Assembly (NCBI GenBank): GCA_947448675.1
Contig: CANFOR010000020.1
Span: forward strand, 1-20,586
Origin: Betaproteobacteria bacterium
GTDB lineage: Bacteria > Pseudomonadota > Gammaproteobacteria > Burkholderiales > Burkholderiaceae_C
DNA length: 20,586 nt
Direction: 5' to 3'
Within the stretch, counting starts at the first letter, position 1. Each line of letters begins with the position of its first letter. This document shows, one piece after another, positions 1 through 9,282 of this stretch. The notes under the pieces were generated by a model that ran no database searches, was not told the origin of the DNA, and was given only the letters and a program-made list of their open reading frames with translations. Both the position numbers and the translations under genes were made by a program.

Positions 1-1723
1 CGACCGCCACTTAAAAGACCGCCCCAACCAAGCCGCTTTGATTTGCGTATCGAGCGAAACCAATACCGAAAAAACCTATACCTACGCCGAGCTGCATGCC
101 CAGGTGCAGTGCATGGCAGCGGTGATGCAAAGCCTTGGCGTGCAGCAAGGCGACCGGGTGTTGATCTACATGCCCATGGTGGCCGAAGCGGTGTTTGCCA
201 TGCTGGCCTGCGCCCGCATGGGGGCTATTCACTCGGTAGTGTTTGGCGGCTTTGCGGCGGGCAGTTTGGCCACCCGCATTGAAGACGCCGAGCCCAAGTT
301 GATTGTGAGCGCCGACGCCGGTTCGCGCGGCGGCAAAGTCGTGCCCTACAAGCCCCTGCTCGACGAGGCCATTGCGCTCTCAAGCCACAAACCGGCAGCG
401 GTTTTGCTCAGCGACCGCAACTTGGCCGCTATGAATTTAGTAGCTGGCCGCGACCATCTGTGGCGCGTTCTGGCCGATCAGCACGCCAGCGCCGTGGTGC
501 CCTGCGTGTGGTTGCAAGCCACCGAAGTGAGCTACACCCTCTACACCAGTGGCACCACCGGCAAGCCCAAGGGCGTGCAGCGCGATGTGGGCGGTTATGC
601 CGTGGCACTGGCGGCGAGCATGCCGCATATTTTTGAAGCCAATGCCGGTGAAACTTATTTTTGCACCAGCGACATTGGCTGGGTGGTGGGCCACAGTTAC
701 ATCGTCTACGGGCCGCTGATTGCTGGCATGGCCACCATCCTCTACGAAGGCCTGCCGACCCGGCCCGACGCGGGCGTGTGGTGGAGCTTGGTCGAGCGCT
801 ACAAGGTCACGCGCATGTTCAGCGCGCCCACCGCCGTGCGGGTGCTGAAAAAGCAAGATCCAAGTTTTTTAGCGCAGTACGACCTCAGCAGTCTCAAAGC
901 TTTGTACCTGGCGGGCGAGCCGCTCGACGAGCCCACATCGAGCTGGATCAGTGGCGCGCTTGGCGTGCCCATCATCGACAACTACTGGCAAACCGAGAGC
1001 GGTTGGCCGATTTTGACCATTGCCAACGGCATTCAAAAACAGGCCAGCAAATTGGGCAGCCCCGGCCTGCCGATGTACGGCTACAGCATGAAGCTGCTCA
1101 ATGAAAACACCGGCGAAGAGCTCACCACCCCGGGTGAGAAAGGCGTGGTCGTGATCGAAGGCCCGCTGCCCCCCGGTTGCATGCAAACCGTGTGGCGCGA
1201 CGACGCGCGCTTTGTCAAAACCTATTGGCAAAGCGTGCCCGGCAAGATGGTCTACAGCACCTTCGACTGGGGCATCAAAGACGCCGACGGTTACTACTTT
1301 ATTTTGGGCCGCACCGACGACGTGATCAACGTTGCCGGGCACCGCTTGGGCACGCGTGAGATTGAAGAATGCATCGCCGGCCACAGCAGCGTGGCCGAGG
1401 TGGCCGTGGTCGGCGTGGCCGACGCGCTCAAGGGCCAAGTGGCCATGGCTTTTGCCGTGCTCAAAGACGCCAGTGTGTTGGCCGACCCTGCCGCCGCACT
1501 GCGCCTAGAAGGCGAGATCATGAAGCGCGTGGACGCCCAGCTAGGCGCGGTGGCGCGGCCTGCGCGGGTGCGCTTTGTCAACCTACTGCCCAAAACCCGC
1601 AGCGGCAAACTGTTACGCCGCGCCATCCAAGCCGTGTGCGAAGGCCGCGAGGTCGGCGACCTGACCACCATGGACGACCCGGGCGCGCTGCAGCAGGTGC
1701 GCGACGCGGTGGCGATGGGATAA
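1..1723 (+). CDS. prpE: Propionyl-CoA synthetase (propionate--CoA ligase), 5'-truncated by window edge
   Basis: This enzyme activates propionate (and more weakly acetate) to the acyl-CoA through an acyl-adenylate, feeding the methylcitrate route. The reading frame is open from nt 2 and begins inside the protein (DRHLKDRPNQAALI), so the start lies upstream; 573 residues are visible, against roughly 630 for the family. Motifs of the ANL adenylating superfamily are clear: the phosphate loop YTSGTTGKPKG from visible residue 181, DNYWQTESGWPI, the hinge motif GRTDDVINVAGHRLGTREIEE (shown in part: GRTDDVINVAGHR), and the C-terminal LPKTRSGKLLRR with the catalytic lysine at visible residue 536. The WQTESGWPI and FDWGIKDADGYYFILGR segments favour PrpE over acetyl-CoA synthetase; this choice is inference. 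TAA stop at 1721. A copy of the 17-nt palindromic repeat lies at 428-444. The internal TTG at 38 is not the true start. Confidence 0.92.
   Translation, partial: DRHLKDRPNQAALICVSSETNTEKTYTYAELHAQVQCMAAVMQSLGVQQGDRVLIYMPMVAEAVFAMLACARMGAIHSVVFGGFAAGSLATRIEDAEPKLIVSADAGSRGGKVVPYKPLLDEAIALSSHKPAAVLLSDRNLAAMNLVAGRDHLWRVLADQHASAVVPCVWLQATEVSYTLYTSGTTGKPKGVQRDVGGYAVALAASMPHIFEANAGETYFCTSDIGWVVGHSYIVYGPLIAGMATILYEGLPTRPDAGVWWSLVERYKVTRMFSAPTAVRVLKKQDPSFLAQYDLSSLKALYLAGEPLDEPTSSWISGALGVPIIDNYWQTESGWPILTIANGIQKQASKLGSPGLPMYGYSMKLLNENTGEELTTPGEKGVVVIEGPLPPGCMQTVWRDDARFVKTYWQSVPGKMVYSTFDWGIKDADGYYFILGRTDDVINVAGHRLGTREIEECIAGHSSVAEVAVVGVADALKGQVAMAFAVLKDASVLADPAAALRLEGEIMKRVDAQLGAVARPARVRFVNLLPKTRSGKLLRRAIQAVCEGREVGDLTTMDDPGALQQVRDAVAMG
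428..469 (+). repeat. Palindromic coding repeat, copy 1 (in prpE)
   Basis: The core GCTATGAATTTAGTAGC (428-444) fits GCTAY-N7-RTAGC. The next 25 nt (445-469) end in GGCGCGTT, like the ends of other copies, but the middle matches poorly. It is read in phase 0 (GCT as a codon) and encodes AMNLVAG followed by RDHLWRV. The AT-rich codons TTA, GTA and GCT stand out in a GC-rich gene. The core is clear. The tail is constrained by what looks like a conserved AGRD segment, so its membership is less certain. Confidence 0.55.
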
Positions 1724-1724
1724 G

Positions 1725-1760
1725 CTGGGTTTAGCAAACAGTGGCACAATCCACACCCAG
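1725..1760. other. Imperfect inverted repeat between prpE and sucA
   Basis: CTGGGT (1725-1730) pairs with ACCCAG (1755-1760), and GTGG (1741-1744) pairs with CCAC (1751-1754) around the 6-nt loop CACAAT, leaving a 10-nt bulge on the 5' side. It begins one base after the prpE stop codon. There is no following T-tract, so a classical intrinsic terminator is not supported. It could be a weak terminator, an mRNA 3'-end structure or an operator in the sucA promoter region. The rest of the 1724-1869 gap shows no convincing promoter. Confidence 0.3.
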
Positions 1761-1869
1761 TAACTAAGGCCCTTCCTGCCACAGTCGCATCCGCCAATCG
1801 GTTCAGCCGTGTAGCGGAAGGTTTTCTAACCAGCTCATGCATCCCAGAGGGAAGCAGAAAGTCAGCGGA

Positions 1870-4761
1870 ATGAGTTCAGTACCGACTACGGTCTACCAAG
1901 CCTACCAGGCCAACACCTATCTCTTCGGGGGCAATGCGCCCTATGTCGAAGAGATGTATGAAAACTACCTTGCCAACCCCGGCAGCGTGCCCGACACTTG
2001 GCGCGACTATTTCGACGCCCTGCAGCATGTGCCCGCCGTAGACGGCAGCAATGCCAAAGACGTGCCGCACCTGCCCGTCATCAACGCCTTTGCCGAGCGC
2101 GCCAAACGAGGCGGCACCAAGGTTGTGATGGCCAGCCAAGACGCCGAGATGGGCCGCAAGCGCACCGCAGTGCAGCAGCTGATTGCCGCCTACCGCAATG
2201 TGGGCGCACGCTGGGCCGACCTGGACCCGCTCAAGCGCGCTGAGCGCGAGAAAATCCCCGACCTGGAGCCTGCGTTCTACGGTTTTTCTGACGCCGACCA
2301 AGAAGTGGTGTTCAACACCAGCAACACCTACTTCGGCAAAGAAAGCATGACCCTGCGCGAGCTGCTCAATGCGCTGCGCGAAACCTATTGCGGCTCCATC
2401 GGCGCGGAGTACATGTATTCGACCGACCAAAACCAAAAGCGCTGGTGGCAGCAAAAGCTCGAGAGCATTCGCAGCAAGCCCAATTTTGGCAAAGACAAAA
2501 AACTGCACATCCTCGACCGCCTGACGGCAGCCGAAGGCCTGGAGCGCTTTTTGCACACCAAGTACGTTGGCCAAAAGCGCTTTTCGCTCGAGGGCGGCGA
2601 GAGCTTTATTGCTTCGATGGACGAGCTGATCCAGCTCGGCGGAGCTAAGGGTTTGCAAGAGATCGTGATCGGCATGGCCCACCGTGGGCGTTTGAATGTG
2701 TTGGTGAACTCGCTGGGCAAAGTGCCCGCCGATTTGTTCGCCGAGTTTGACCACACCGCACCCGAAGACCTGCCCTCGGGCGACGTCAAGTACCACCAAG
2801 GCTTTAGCTCTGACGTGTCGACGCCTGGCGGCCCGGTGCACTTGACGCTGGCCTTCAACCCCTCGCACTTAGAGATTGTCAACCCCGTGGTCGAAGGCTC
2901 GGTGCGCTCGCGCATGGACCGCCGTAACGACCCGCAGGGCAAGCAGGTGCTACCCGTGCTGGTGCACGGCGACGCGGCCTTTGCTGGCCAAGGCGTGGTG
3001 ATGGAAACCTTGGCCTTGGCCGAGACGCGCGGCTACCACACCGGCGGCACGGTGCACATCGTCATCAACAACCAAATTGGCTTTACCACTAGCGACCCGC
3101 GCGACAGCCGCTCGACCCTGTATTGCACCGACGTGGTCAAGATGATCGAAGCGCCGGTCTTGCACGTCAACGGTGATGACCCCGAGGCCGTGGTGCTGGC
3201 CACCCAACTGGCGCTGGAGTACCGCACCGAGTTCCACAAAGACGTGGTGCTCGACATCATTTGCTTCCGCAAACTCGGCCACAACGAGCAAGACACCCCC
3301 GCGCTGACCCAGCCGCTGATGTACAAAAAAATTGCGGCCCACCCCGGCACGCGCCGGCTCTATGCCGACAAATTGGCCGCGCAGGGCATGGGCGCTACGC
3401 TGGGCGACGACATGGTCAAGGCCATGCGCGCCGCGCTCGACGCAGGCAAGAACACCTTCAACCCGGTTATCAGCAACTTCAAGAGCAAGTACGCCGTGGA
3501 CTGGACGCCTTATGTGGGCAAAAAATGGACCGATGCGGGTGACACCGCCATTCCGCTGACCGAGTGGAAGCGCTTGGCCGAGAAGCTCACCGCCATTCCG
3601 GCCAGCGTGACGCCGCACCAGTTGGTGAAAAAGGTCTATGACGACCGTGCCGCCATGGGCCGGGGCGAGATTCCGGTGGACTGGGGCATGGGCGAGCACA
3701 TGGCCTTTGCGTCTTTGGTGGCCAGTGGCTACCCAGTGCGCTTGTCGGGTGAAGATTGCGGGCGTGGCACCTTTACGCACCGCCACGCGGTGATACACGA
3801 CCAAAACCGCGAGAAGTTCGACACCGGCATTTACGTGCCCCTGCAAAACGTGGCCGAAGGCCAAGCGCCGTTTGTGGTGATCGACTCCATCTTGTCGGAA
3901 GAAGCGGTGCTGGGTTTTGAATACGGCTACGCCTCGAACGACCCCAGTACCCTGGTGATTTGGGAAGCGCAGTTTGGCGACTTTGCCAATGGCGCCCAGG
4001 TGGTGATCGACCAGTTCATCGCCAGCGGTGAGGTGAAATGGGGCCGCGTCAACGGCATCACGCTGATGCTGCCGCACGGCTATGAGGGCCAAGGCCCCGA
4101 GCACAGCTCGGCCCGCCTAGAGCGCTTTATGCAATTGGCAGCCGACGCCAATATGCAGATCGTGCAGCCCACCACGGCCAGCCAAATCTTCCATGTGCTG
4201 CGCCGCCAGCAGGTGCGCAATTTACGCAAGCCGCTGATCATCATGACACCCAAGTCGCTGCTGCGCGCCAAAGACGCGGCCTCGCCACTGAGCGAGTTCA
4301 CGCGCGGTAGTTTTCAGACCATCATTCCTGAGAACAAAGAAGAGGTTGTGCAGAAGGCCGACAAGGTCAAGCGCGTGATCGCTTGCTCGGGCAAGGTCTA
4401 CTACGACCTGGTGAAAAAGCGCGAAGCCATGGCCGACAGCAAGGGCGCTGACGAGGTGGCGATTGTGCGCGTAGAGCAGCTCTACCCATTCCCGCACAAA
4501 GCCTTTGCCACCGAGCTGAAGAAGTACCCCAACGCCACCGACATTGTGTGGTGCCAAGACGAGCCGCAAAACCAGGGCGCGTGGTTCTTTGTGCAGCACT
4601 ATATCCACGAGAACATGATGGATGGCCAAAAACTCGGTTACGCAGGCCGCGCCGCCAGCGCCTCACCGGCTGCGGGCTATTCGCACCTGCACCAAGAGCA
4701 GCAAAAGCAATTGGTGGAAGCCGCCTTTGCCAAGCTCAAGGGCTTTGTGCTCACCAAGTAA
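1870..4761 (+). CDS. sucA: 2-oxoglutarate dehydrogenase E1 component (thiamine-diphosphate decarboxylase)
   Basis: E1 decarboxylates 2-oxoglutarate on thiamine diphosphate and succinylates the lipoyl group of E2, in the cytosolic TCA cycle complex. The predicted protein is 963 residues, close to the roughly 930-960 usual for SucA/OdhA. The N-terminal helical segment NTYLFGGNAPYVEEMYENYL is the E2-binding region. GMAHRGRLNVLVN begins near residue 268, and HGDAAFAGQGVVMETL contains D368, followed by VINNQIGFTT; these form the ThDP/Mg binding site. RGTFTHRHAVIHDQ is in the pyrimidine-binding domain. I chose ATG 1870 (MSSVPTTVYQAYQ) because it matches family N-termini; the in-frame ATG at 1837 would add 11 unusual residues. 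A purine stretch AGAGGGAAG near 1846-1854 is rather far upstream. sucB follows 20 bp downstream, consistent with one operon. Long antisense open frames here are codon-bias shadows. Confidence 0.97.
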   Translation: MSSVPTTVYQAYQANTYLFGGNAPYVEEMYENYLANPGSVPDTWRDYFDALQHVPAVDGSNAKDVPHLPVINAFAERAKRGGTKVVMASQDAEMGRKRTAVQQLIAAYRNVGARWADLDPLKRAEREKIPDLEPAFYGFSDADQEVVFNTSNTYFGKESMTLRELLNALRETYCGSIGAEYMYSTDQNQKRWWQQKLESIRSKPNFGKDKKLHILDRLTAAEGLERFLHTKYVGQKRFSLEGGESFIASMDELIQLGGAKGLQEIVIGMAHRGRLNVLVNSLGKVPADLFAEFDHTAPEDLPSGDVKYHQGFSSDVSTPGGPVHLTLAFNPSHLEIVNPVVEGSVRSRMDRRNDPQGKQVLPVLVHGDAAFAGQGVVMETLALAETRGYHTGGTVHIVINNQIGFTTSDPRDSRSTLYCTDVVKMIEAPVLHVNGDDPEAVVLATQLALEYRTEFHKDVVLDIICFRKLGHNEQDTPALTQPLMYKKIAAHPGTRRLYADKLAAQGMGATLGDDMVKAMRAALDAGKNTFNPVISNFKSKYAVDWTPYVGKKWTDAGDTAIPLTEWKRLAEKLTAIPASVTPHQLVKKVYDDRAAMGRGEIPVDWGMGEHMAFASLVASGYPVRLSGEDCGRGTFTHRHAVIHDQNREKFDTGIYVPLQNVAEGQAPFVVIDSILSEEAVLGFEYGYASNDPSTLVIWEAQFGDFANGAQVVIDQFIASGEVKWGRVNGITLMLPHGYEGQGPEHSSARLERFMQLAADANMQIVQPTTASQIFHVLRRQQVRNLRKPLIIMTPKSLLRAKDAASPLSEFTRGSFQTIIPENKEEVVQKADKVKRVIACSGKVYYDLVKKREAMADSKGADEVAIVRVEQLYPFPHKAFATELKKYPNATDIVWCQDEPQNQGAWFFVQHYIHENMMDGQKLGYAGRAASASPAAGYSHLHQEQQKQLVEAAFAKLKGFVLTK

Positions 4762-4781
4762 AAATCTTTAAAGAGAACACT

Positions 4782-6038
4782 ATGTCAATCGTAGAAGTAA
4801 AAGTCCCCCAACTGTCCGAGTCTGTGGCCGAGGCCACCATGCTGCAGTGGAAGAAAAAAGTTGGCGACGCCATTGCCATCGACGAAATTTTGATCGAGAT
4901 CGAGACCGACAAAGTCGTGCTCGAAGTGCCCGCGCCCAGCGCTGGCGTGCTGACTGAAATTTTGATCGGCGACGGCGCCACCGTGGCCGCTGAGCAGCTG
5001 ATTGCGCGCATCGACAGCGCGGGCATTGCATCGGCTGCTGCGCCAGCTGCAGCCAGCGCATCAGCGCCTGCGCAAGCTGCCGCCGCACCAGCAACGGCCG
5101 CCGCTAGCAACTCCATGGCCGGTGTGGCCATGCCCGCTGCCGCCAAGCTCTTGGCCGACAACAACATGGCTGCTGCGTCTGTGCCCGGAACCGGCAAAGA
5201 CGGTCGCGTGACCAAGGGCGATGTGATCGGTGCTGTGGCAGCTAACGCTACAAAATCAATAGCTTCCATCGCAATACCAACGGGCGTTCCAGCCACTTTG
5301 CTGCCCCAAGTGGCAAGCCCGGCACTGAGCCTGGGCGAGCGCCCCGAGCAGCGCGTGCCGATGAGCCGTTTGCGTGCCCGCGTGGCCGAGCGTCTGCTGC
5401 AAAGCCAATCGACCAATGCGATTTTGACCACCTTCAACGAGGTCAATATGGCCCCGGTGATGGAGATGCGCAAACGCTTCCAAGAGCGTTTTGAGAAAGA
5501 GCACGGCGTGAAGATCGGCTTTATGAGCTTCTTCGTCAAAGCCGCAGTGCACGCGCTGAAAAAATACCCGGTGCTCAACGCCAGCGTTGATGGCACCGAC
5601 ATCGTCTACCACGGCTACTTTGACATCGGCATCGCCGTGGGCAGCCCGCGCGGTTTGGTGGTGCCGATTTTGCGCAACGCCGACCAAATGAGCTTTGCCG
5701 AAATCGAAAAGAAAATTGTCGAATACGCCGCCAAAGCGGCAGCGGGCAAGCTGGGCATGGAAGAGATGACCGGCGGCACCTTTAGTATCAGCAACGGCGG
5801 CACCTTTGGCTCGATGATGTCCACCCCCATTATCAACCCGCCACAGAGCGCCATCCTCGGCGTGCACGCCACCAAAGACCGCGCCATGGTCGAAAACGGC
5901 CAAGTGGTGGTGCGCCCCATGAACTACTTCGCCATGAGCTACGACCACCGCATCATCGACGGCCGCGAAGCCGTGCTCGGTTTGGTGGCGATGAAAGAGG
6001 CTTTGGAAGATCCAGCGCGTTTGTTGTTTGATATTTGA
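4782..6038 (+). CDS. sucB: Dihydrolipoyllysine succinyltransferase, E2 component of 2-oxoglutarate dehydrogenase
   Basis: E2 forms the core of the complex and transfers succinyl groups from its lipoyl arm to CoA. The protein is 418 residues. An N-terminal lipoyl domain (about 1-76) carries the lipoylated lysine K44 in EIETDKVVLE. An Ala/Pro-rich linker follows, then a peripheral subunit-binding domain around 118-155 (AAAKLLADNN...GKDGRVTKGDV), a second linker, and the catalytic acyltransferase domain (about 185-418) ending with SYDHRIIDG; H389 and D393 are the expected catalytic pair. The start ATG 4782 has AAGAGA five bases upstream (4771-4776) and gives a standard MSIVEVKVPQL N-terminus, although the frame is open further upstream into sucA. 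The second linker contains repeat copy 2, encoding ATKSIASIAIPTGV. lpd begins 12 bp after the stop. Confidence 0.97.
   Translation: MSIVEVKVPQLSESVAEATMLQWKKKVGDAIAIDEILIEIETDKVVLEVPAPSAGVLTEILIGDGATVAAEQLIARIDSAGIASAAAPAAASASAPAQAAAAPATAAASNSMAGVAMPAAAKLLADNNMAAASVPGTGKDGRVTKGDVIGAVAANATKSIASIAIPTGVPATLLPQVASPALSLGERPEQRVPMSRLRARVAERLLQSQSTNAILTTFNEVNMAPVMEMRKRFQERFEKEHGVKIGFMSFFVKAAVHALKKYPVLNASVDGTDIVYHGYFDIGIAVGSPRGLVVPILRNADQMSFAEIEKKIVEYAAKAAAGKLGMEEMTGGTFSISNGGTFGSMMSTPIINPPQSAILGVHATKDRAMVENGQVVVRPMNYFAMSYDHRIIDGREAVLGLVAMKEALEDPARLLFDI
5247..5288 (+). repeat. Palindromic coding repeat, copy 2 (in sucB linker)
   Basis: Core GCTACAAAATCAATAGC at 5247-5263, then a 25-nt tail at 5264-5288 with CGC at tail positions 7-9 and ending CGGGCGTT. 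The tail matches copy 3 (8643-8667) at 18 of 25 positions without gaps, by hand count. It is in phase 0 and encodes ATKSIASIAIPTGV in the flexible linker between the subunit-binding and catalytic domains, where an insertion is expected to be harmless. Confidence 0.75.
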
Positions 6039-6050
6039 TCGAGAACCAGT

Positions 6051-7478
<1,428 letters not shown>

Positions 7479-7516
7479 AAATCGAACCTCCCCACGCGTC
7501 CGGCTGTTTTGCTCCC

Positions 7517-8614
7517 ATGAGCGTCACCACCCAATACCAGCAAGAACTGCAGACCCGGGGCTATGCCAGCGATCCGGCGCAGCTGCGTGCGGTGGCGGCG
7601 CTGGAGCGCTGCGCCAGCGAGTGGGGGGCGTACAAAGTAAAGCGCTCGAACGGGCTGAAAAAGATCATCTTCCACCCAGAGATTCCACGCGGCGTGTACA
7701 TGCACGGCGGGGTAGGGCGTGGCAAAAGTTTTTTAATGGACTGCTTCTACAACGCCGTCCCTCTCAAGCGCAAAACGCGTTTGCACTTTCATGAATTCAT
7801 GCGCGAGGTGCACCGCGAGCTGGCCGACTTGCAGGGTACAGTGAACCCGCTCGACGAGCTGGGCAAGCGCATGGCCCAGCGTTTTAAGCTGATTTGTTTT
7901 GACGAATTCCATGTGGCCGACATCACCGACGCGATGATCCTCCACCGCCTGCTCGATGCGCTGTTTGCCAATGGCGTAGGCTTTGTCACCACCAGCAACT
8001 TCAAGCCCGACGACTTGTACCCCGACGGCCTGCACCGCGACCGCATCTTGCCGGCCATTGCTTTGCTCAACACCAAGCTGCAGGTCATCAGTGTGGACAA
8101 CGGCACCGACTACCGCCGCCGCACCATGGAGCAGGTCAAGCTCTACCACACACCCTTGGGGCCTCAGGCCGACCTGCAGATGGGTGAGGCCTTTGCGCGC
8201 CTGGCCGAGTCACAAGACGAGAGCCCACTCTTGCACATAGAAGCGCGCGAAATTGTGGCGCGGCGCAAGGCCGGTGGCCTGGTGTGGTTTGACTTTAAGA
8301 CCCTGTGCGGTGGCCCGCGCTCGCAAAACGATTATTTGGAGTTGGCCGCGCAGTTTCATACCGTACTGCTGTCGGACGTACCACAAATGTTTGTGCGCAA
8401 TGCCTCCGAGGCGCGGCGCTTTACGTGGTTGGTCGATGTGCTTTACGATCGGCGCGTTAAGCTCATCCTGTCTGCTGCCGTGCCAGCCGAAGCCTTGTAC
8501 ACCGAAGGCCCGCTGGCCCATGAGTTTCCGCGCACGGCTTCGCGTTTGAGTGAAATGCAGTCGGCAGAGTTTTTGGCTTTGGAGCGCAGAATCGTCAACA
8601 CACACATCACATGA
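7517..8614 (+). CDS. zapE: Cell division protein ZapE (AFG1-like ATPase)
   Basis: The protein is a 365-residue member of the AFG1/ZapE P-loop ATPase family. In E. coli, ZapE associates with the Z-ring and acts in division under stress or low oxygen; yeast Afg1 is a mitochondrial relative. Walker A is GGVGRGKS at 64-71, preceded by the family signature PRGVYMHG. Walker B is LICFDEFHV near 125-133, and VTTSNFKPDDLYPDGL and RDRILPAI follow as in the family. No signal peptide is seen, so it is cytosolic. It lies 38 bp after lpd, with no good Shine-Dalgarno at ATG 7517, and may be cotranscribed with the TCA genes. Its TGA overlaps the ATG of the next gene (ATGA at 8611-8614), implying translational coupling. 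Confidence 0.93.
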   Translation: MSVTTQYQQELQTRGYASDPAQLRAVAALERCASEWGAYKVKRSNGLKKIIFHPEIPRGVYMHGGVGRGKSFLMDCFYNAVPLKRKTRLHFHEFMREVHRELADLQGTVNPLDELGKRMAQRFKLICFDEFHVADITDAMILHRLLDALFANGVGFVTTSNFKPDDLYPDGLHRDRILPAIALLNTKLQVISVDNGTDYRRRTMEQVKLYHTPLGPQADLQMGEAFARLAESQDESPLLHIEAREIVARRKAGGLVWFDFKTLCGGPRSQNDYLELAAQFHTVLLSDVPQMFVRNASEARRFTWLVDVLYDRRVKLILSAAVPAEALYTEGPLAHEFPRTASRLSEMQSAEFLALERRIVNTHIT

Positions 8615-9255
8615 AACTGCACTACGCTATATTTTTGATAGCTGCATACGCAGTATCCACGGGCGTTGTGGGCCAAATTGACCCTCAAAATGAAGCGATT
8701 TCGCATGAGTACGAACGGGTTTTGCAAGAGCGAGCCCAGGCCGATGCGCTCTACCAAAGCGAAGCGAGCGAATGCTACAAACGCTTCTTCGTCAACGATT
8801 GTTTGGCCCTGGCCTTGGAGCGCAAGCGCAGCCGTTTGACCGAGTTACGCCGCCAAGAGGTGCTGCTCAATGACGCTGAGCGCAAACAAAAAGGCGCACT
8901 CGAAGTGCAGCGGGTAGAAGACAAAGCCAGCGCTGACAGGCAGCAGGCGCAAGCTGACCAGCGCGCACAAGCCCTGCAAGCCCAACAAGACCGCGAAGAC
9001 AAGGCCGAACAAAAAGAACAAGAACGCACGGAGCGCCAAGAGGGCCTGGCTGCGAAGCGCGCCCAGCTTGGCGACAAACAGCAAGCCGCTGCCGACAAAG
9101 CCGCTGCGCGTGCGCGCAAGGCCGCACAAGCGGGCGAGAAGCGATTGCAGTTGGAAGAAAAAGAAAAGCTTGCGGCCCAGCGCCGTGCCGATGTGGCCAA
9201 GCGTTTGGCCAAAAAAGACAAGCCTGCCTTAGAGCCGCTGCCCGCTCGGCCTTGA
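8611..9255 (+). CDS. Exported coiled-coil protein of unknown function
   Basis: I do not recognise a characterised family. The 214-residue product starts with a hydrophobic segment (MKLHYAIFLIAAYAVSTGVV) that looks like a Sec signal peptide; there is no lipobox cysteine. Residues from about 22 on are predicted to be mature and periplasmic. A short motif, ECYKRFFVNDCL (about 54-65), holds the protein's only two cysteines, which could form a disulfide. The rest (about 70-200) is a highly charged Lys/Glu/Gln/Ala/Arg-rich stretch that should form a long coiled coil, ending in a Pro-containing tail. The start is fixed by the ATGA overlap with zapE. Almost all of the hydrophobic core of the signal is encoded by repeat copy 3 (8626-8667), which is unusual. 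It converges on the phosphatase gene 27 bp downstream. Confidence 0.85.
   Translation: MKLHYAIFLIAAYAVSTGVVGQIDPQNEAISHEYERVLQERAQADALYQSEASECYKRFFVNDCLALALERKRSRLTELRRQEVLLNDAERKQKGALEVQRVEDKASADRQQAQADQRAQALQAQQDREDKAEQKEQERTERQEGLAAKRAQLGDKQQAAADKAAARARKAAQAGEKRLQLEEKEKLAAQRRADVAKRLAKKDKPALEPLPARP
8626..8667 (+). repeat. Palindromic coding repeat, copy 3 (in signal peptide)
   Basis: Core GCTATATTTTTGATAGC at 8626-8642 with perfect 5-nt arms GCTAT/ATAGC. The 25-nt tail (8643-8667) has CGC at positions 7-9 and ends CGGGCGTT. In phase 0 it encodes AIFLIAAYAVSTGV, the hydrophobic region of the signal peptide of the downstream unknown protein. Its tail is the closest match to that of copy 2. 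Confidence 0.75.
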
Positions 9256-9281
9256 GGCTTAAGGCATCAAGGGCGTAAGCC
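9256..9281. terminator. Possible bidirectional terminator between convergent genes
   Basis: GGCTTA (9256-9261) and TAAGCC (9276-9281) form a 6-bp stem with a 14-nt loop filling the 27-bp gap between the convergent unknown gene and the PP2C phosphatase gene. The position is right for a shared terminator. The loop is large and no T-tract follows on either strand, so support is weak. Confidence 0.3.
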
Positions 9282-9282
9282 A

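Noticed and set aside
1743..1760. TGGCAC upstream of sucA as a sigma-54 promoter -24 element
   Set aside because: There is no GC (TTGC) element at the required spacing.
1876..4104. Long antisense open frames opposite sucA (330 and 384 codons)
   Set aside because: They mirror third-position GC bias of sucA, have no recognisable domains and no start signals.
4548..4781. Upstream extension of the sucB frame into sucA
   Set aside because: The sequence is Arg/Ala-rich shadow of sucA; ATG 4782 has a ribosome-binding site and a canonical lipoyl-domain N-terminus.
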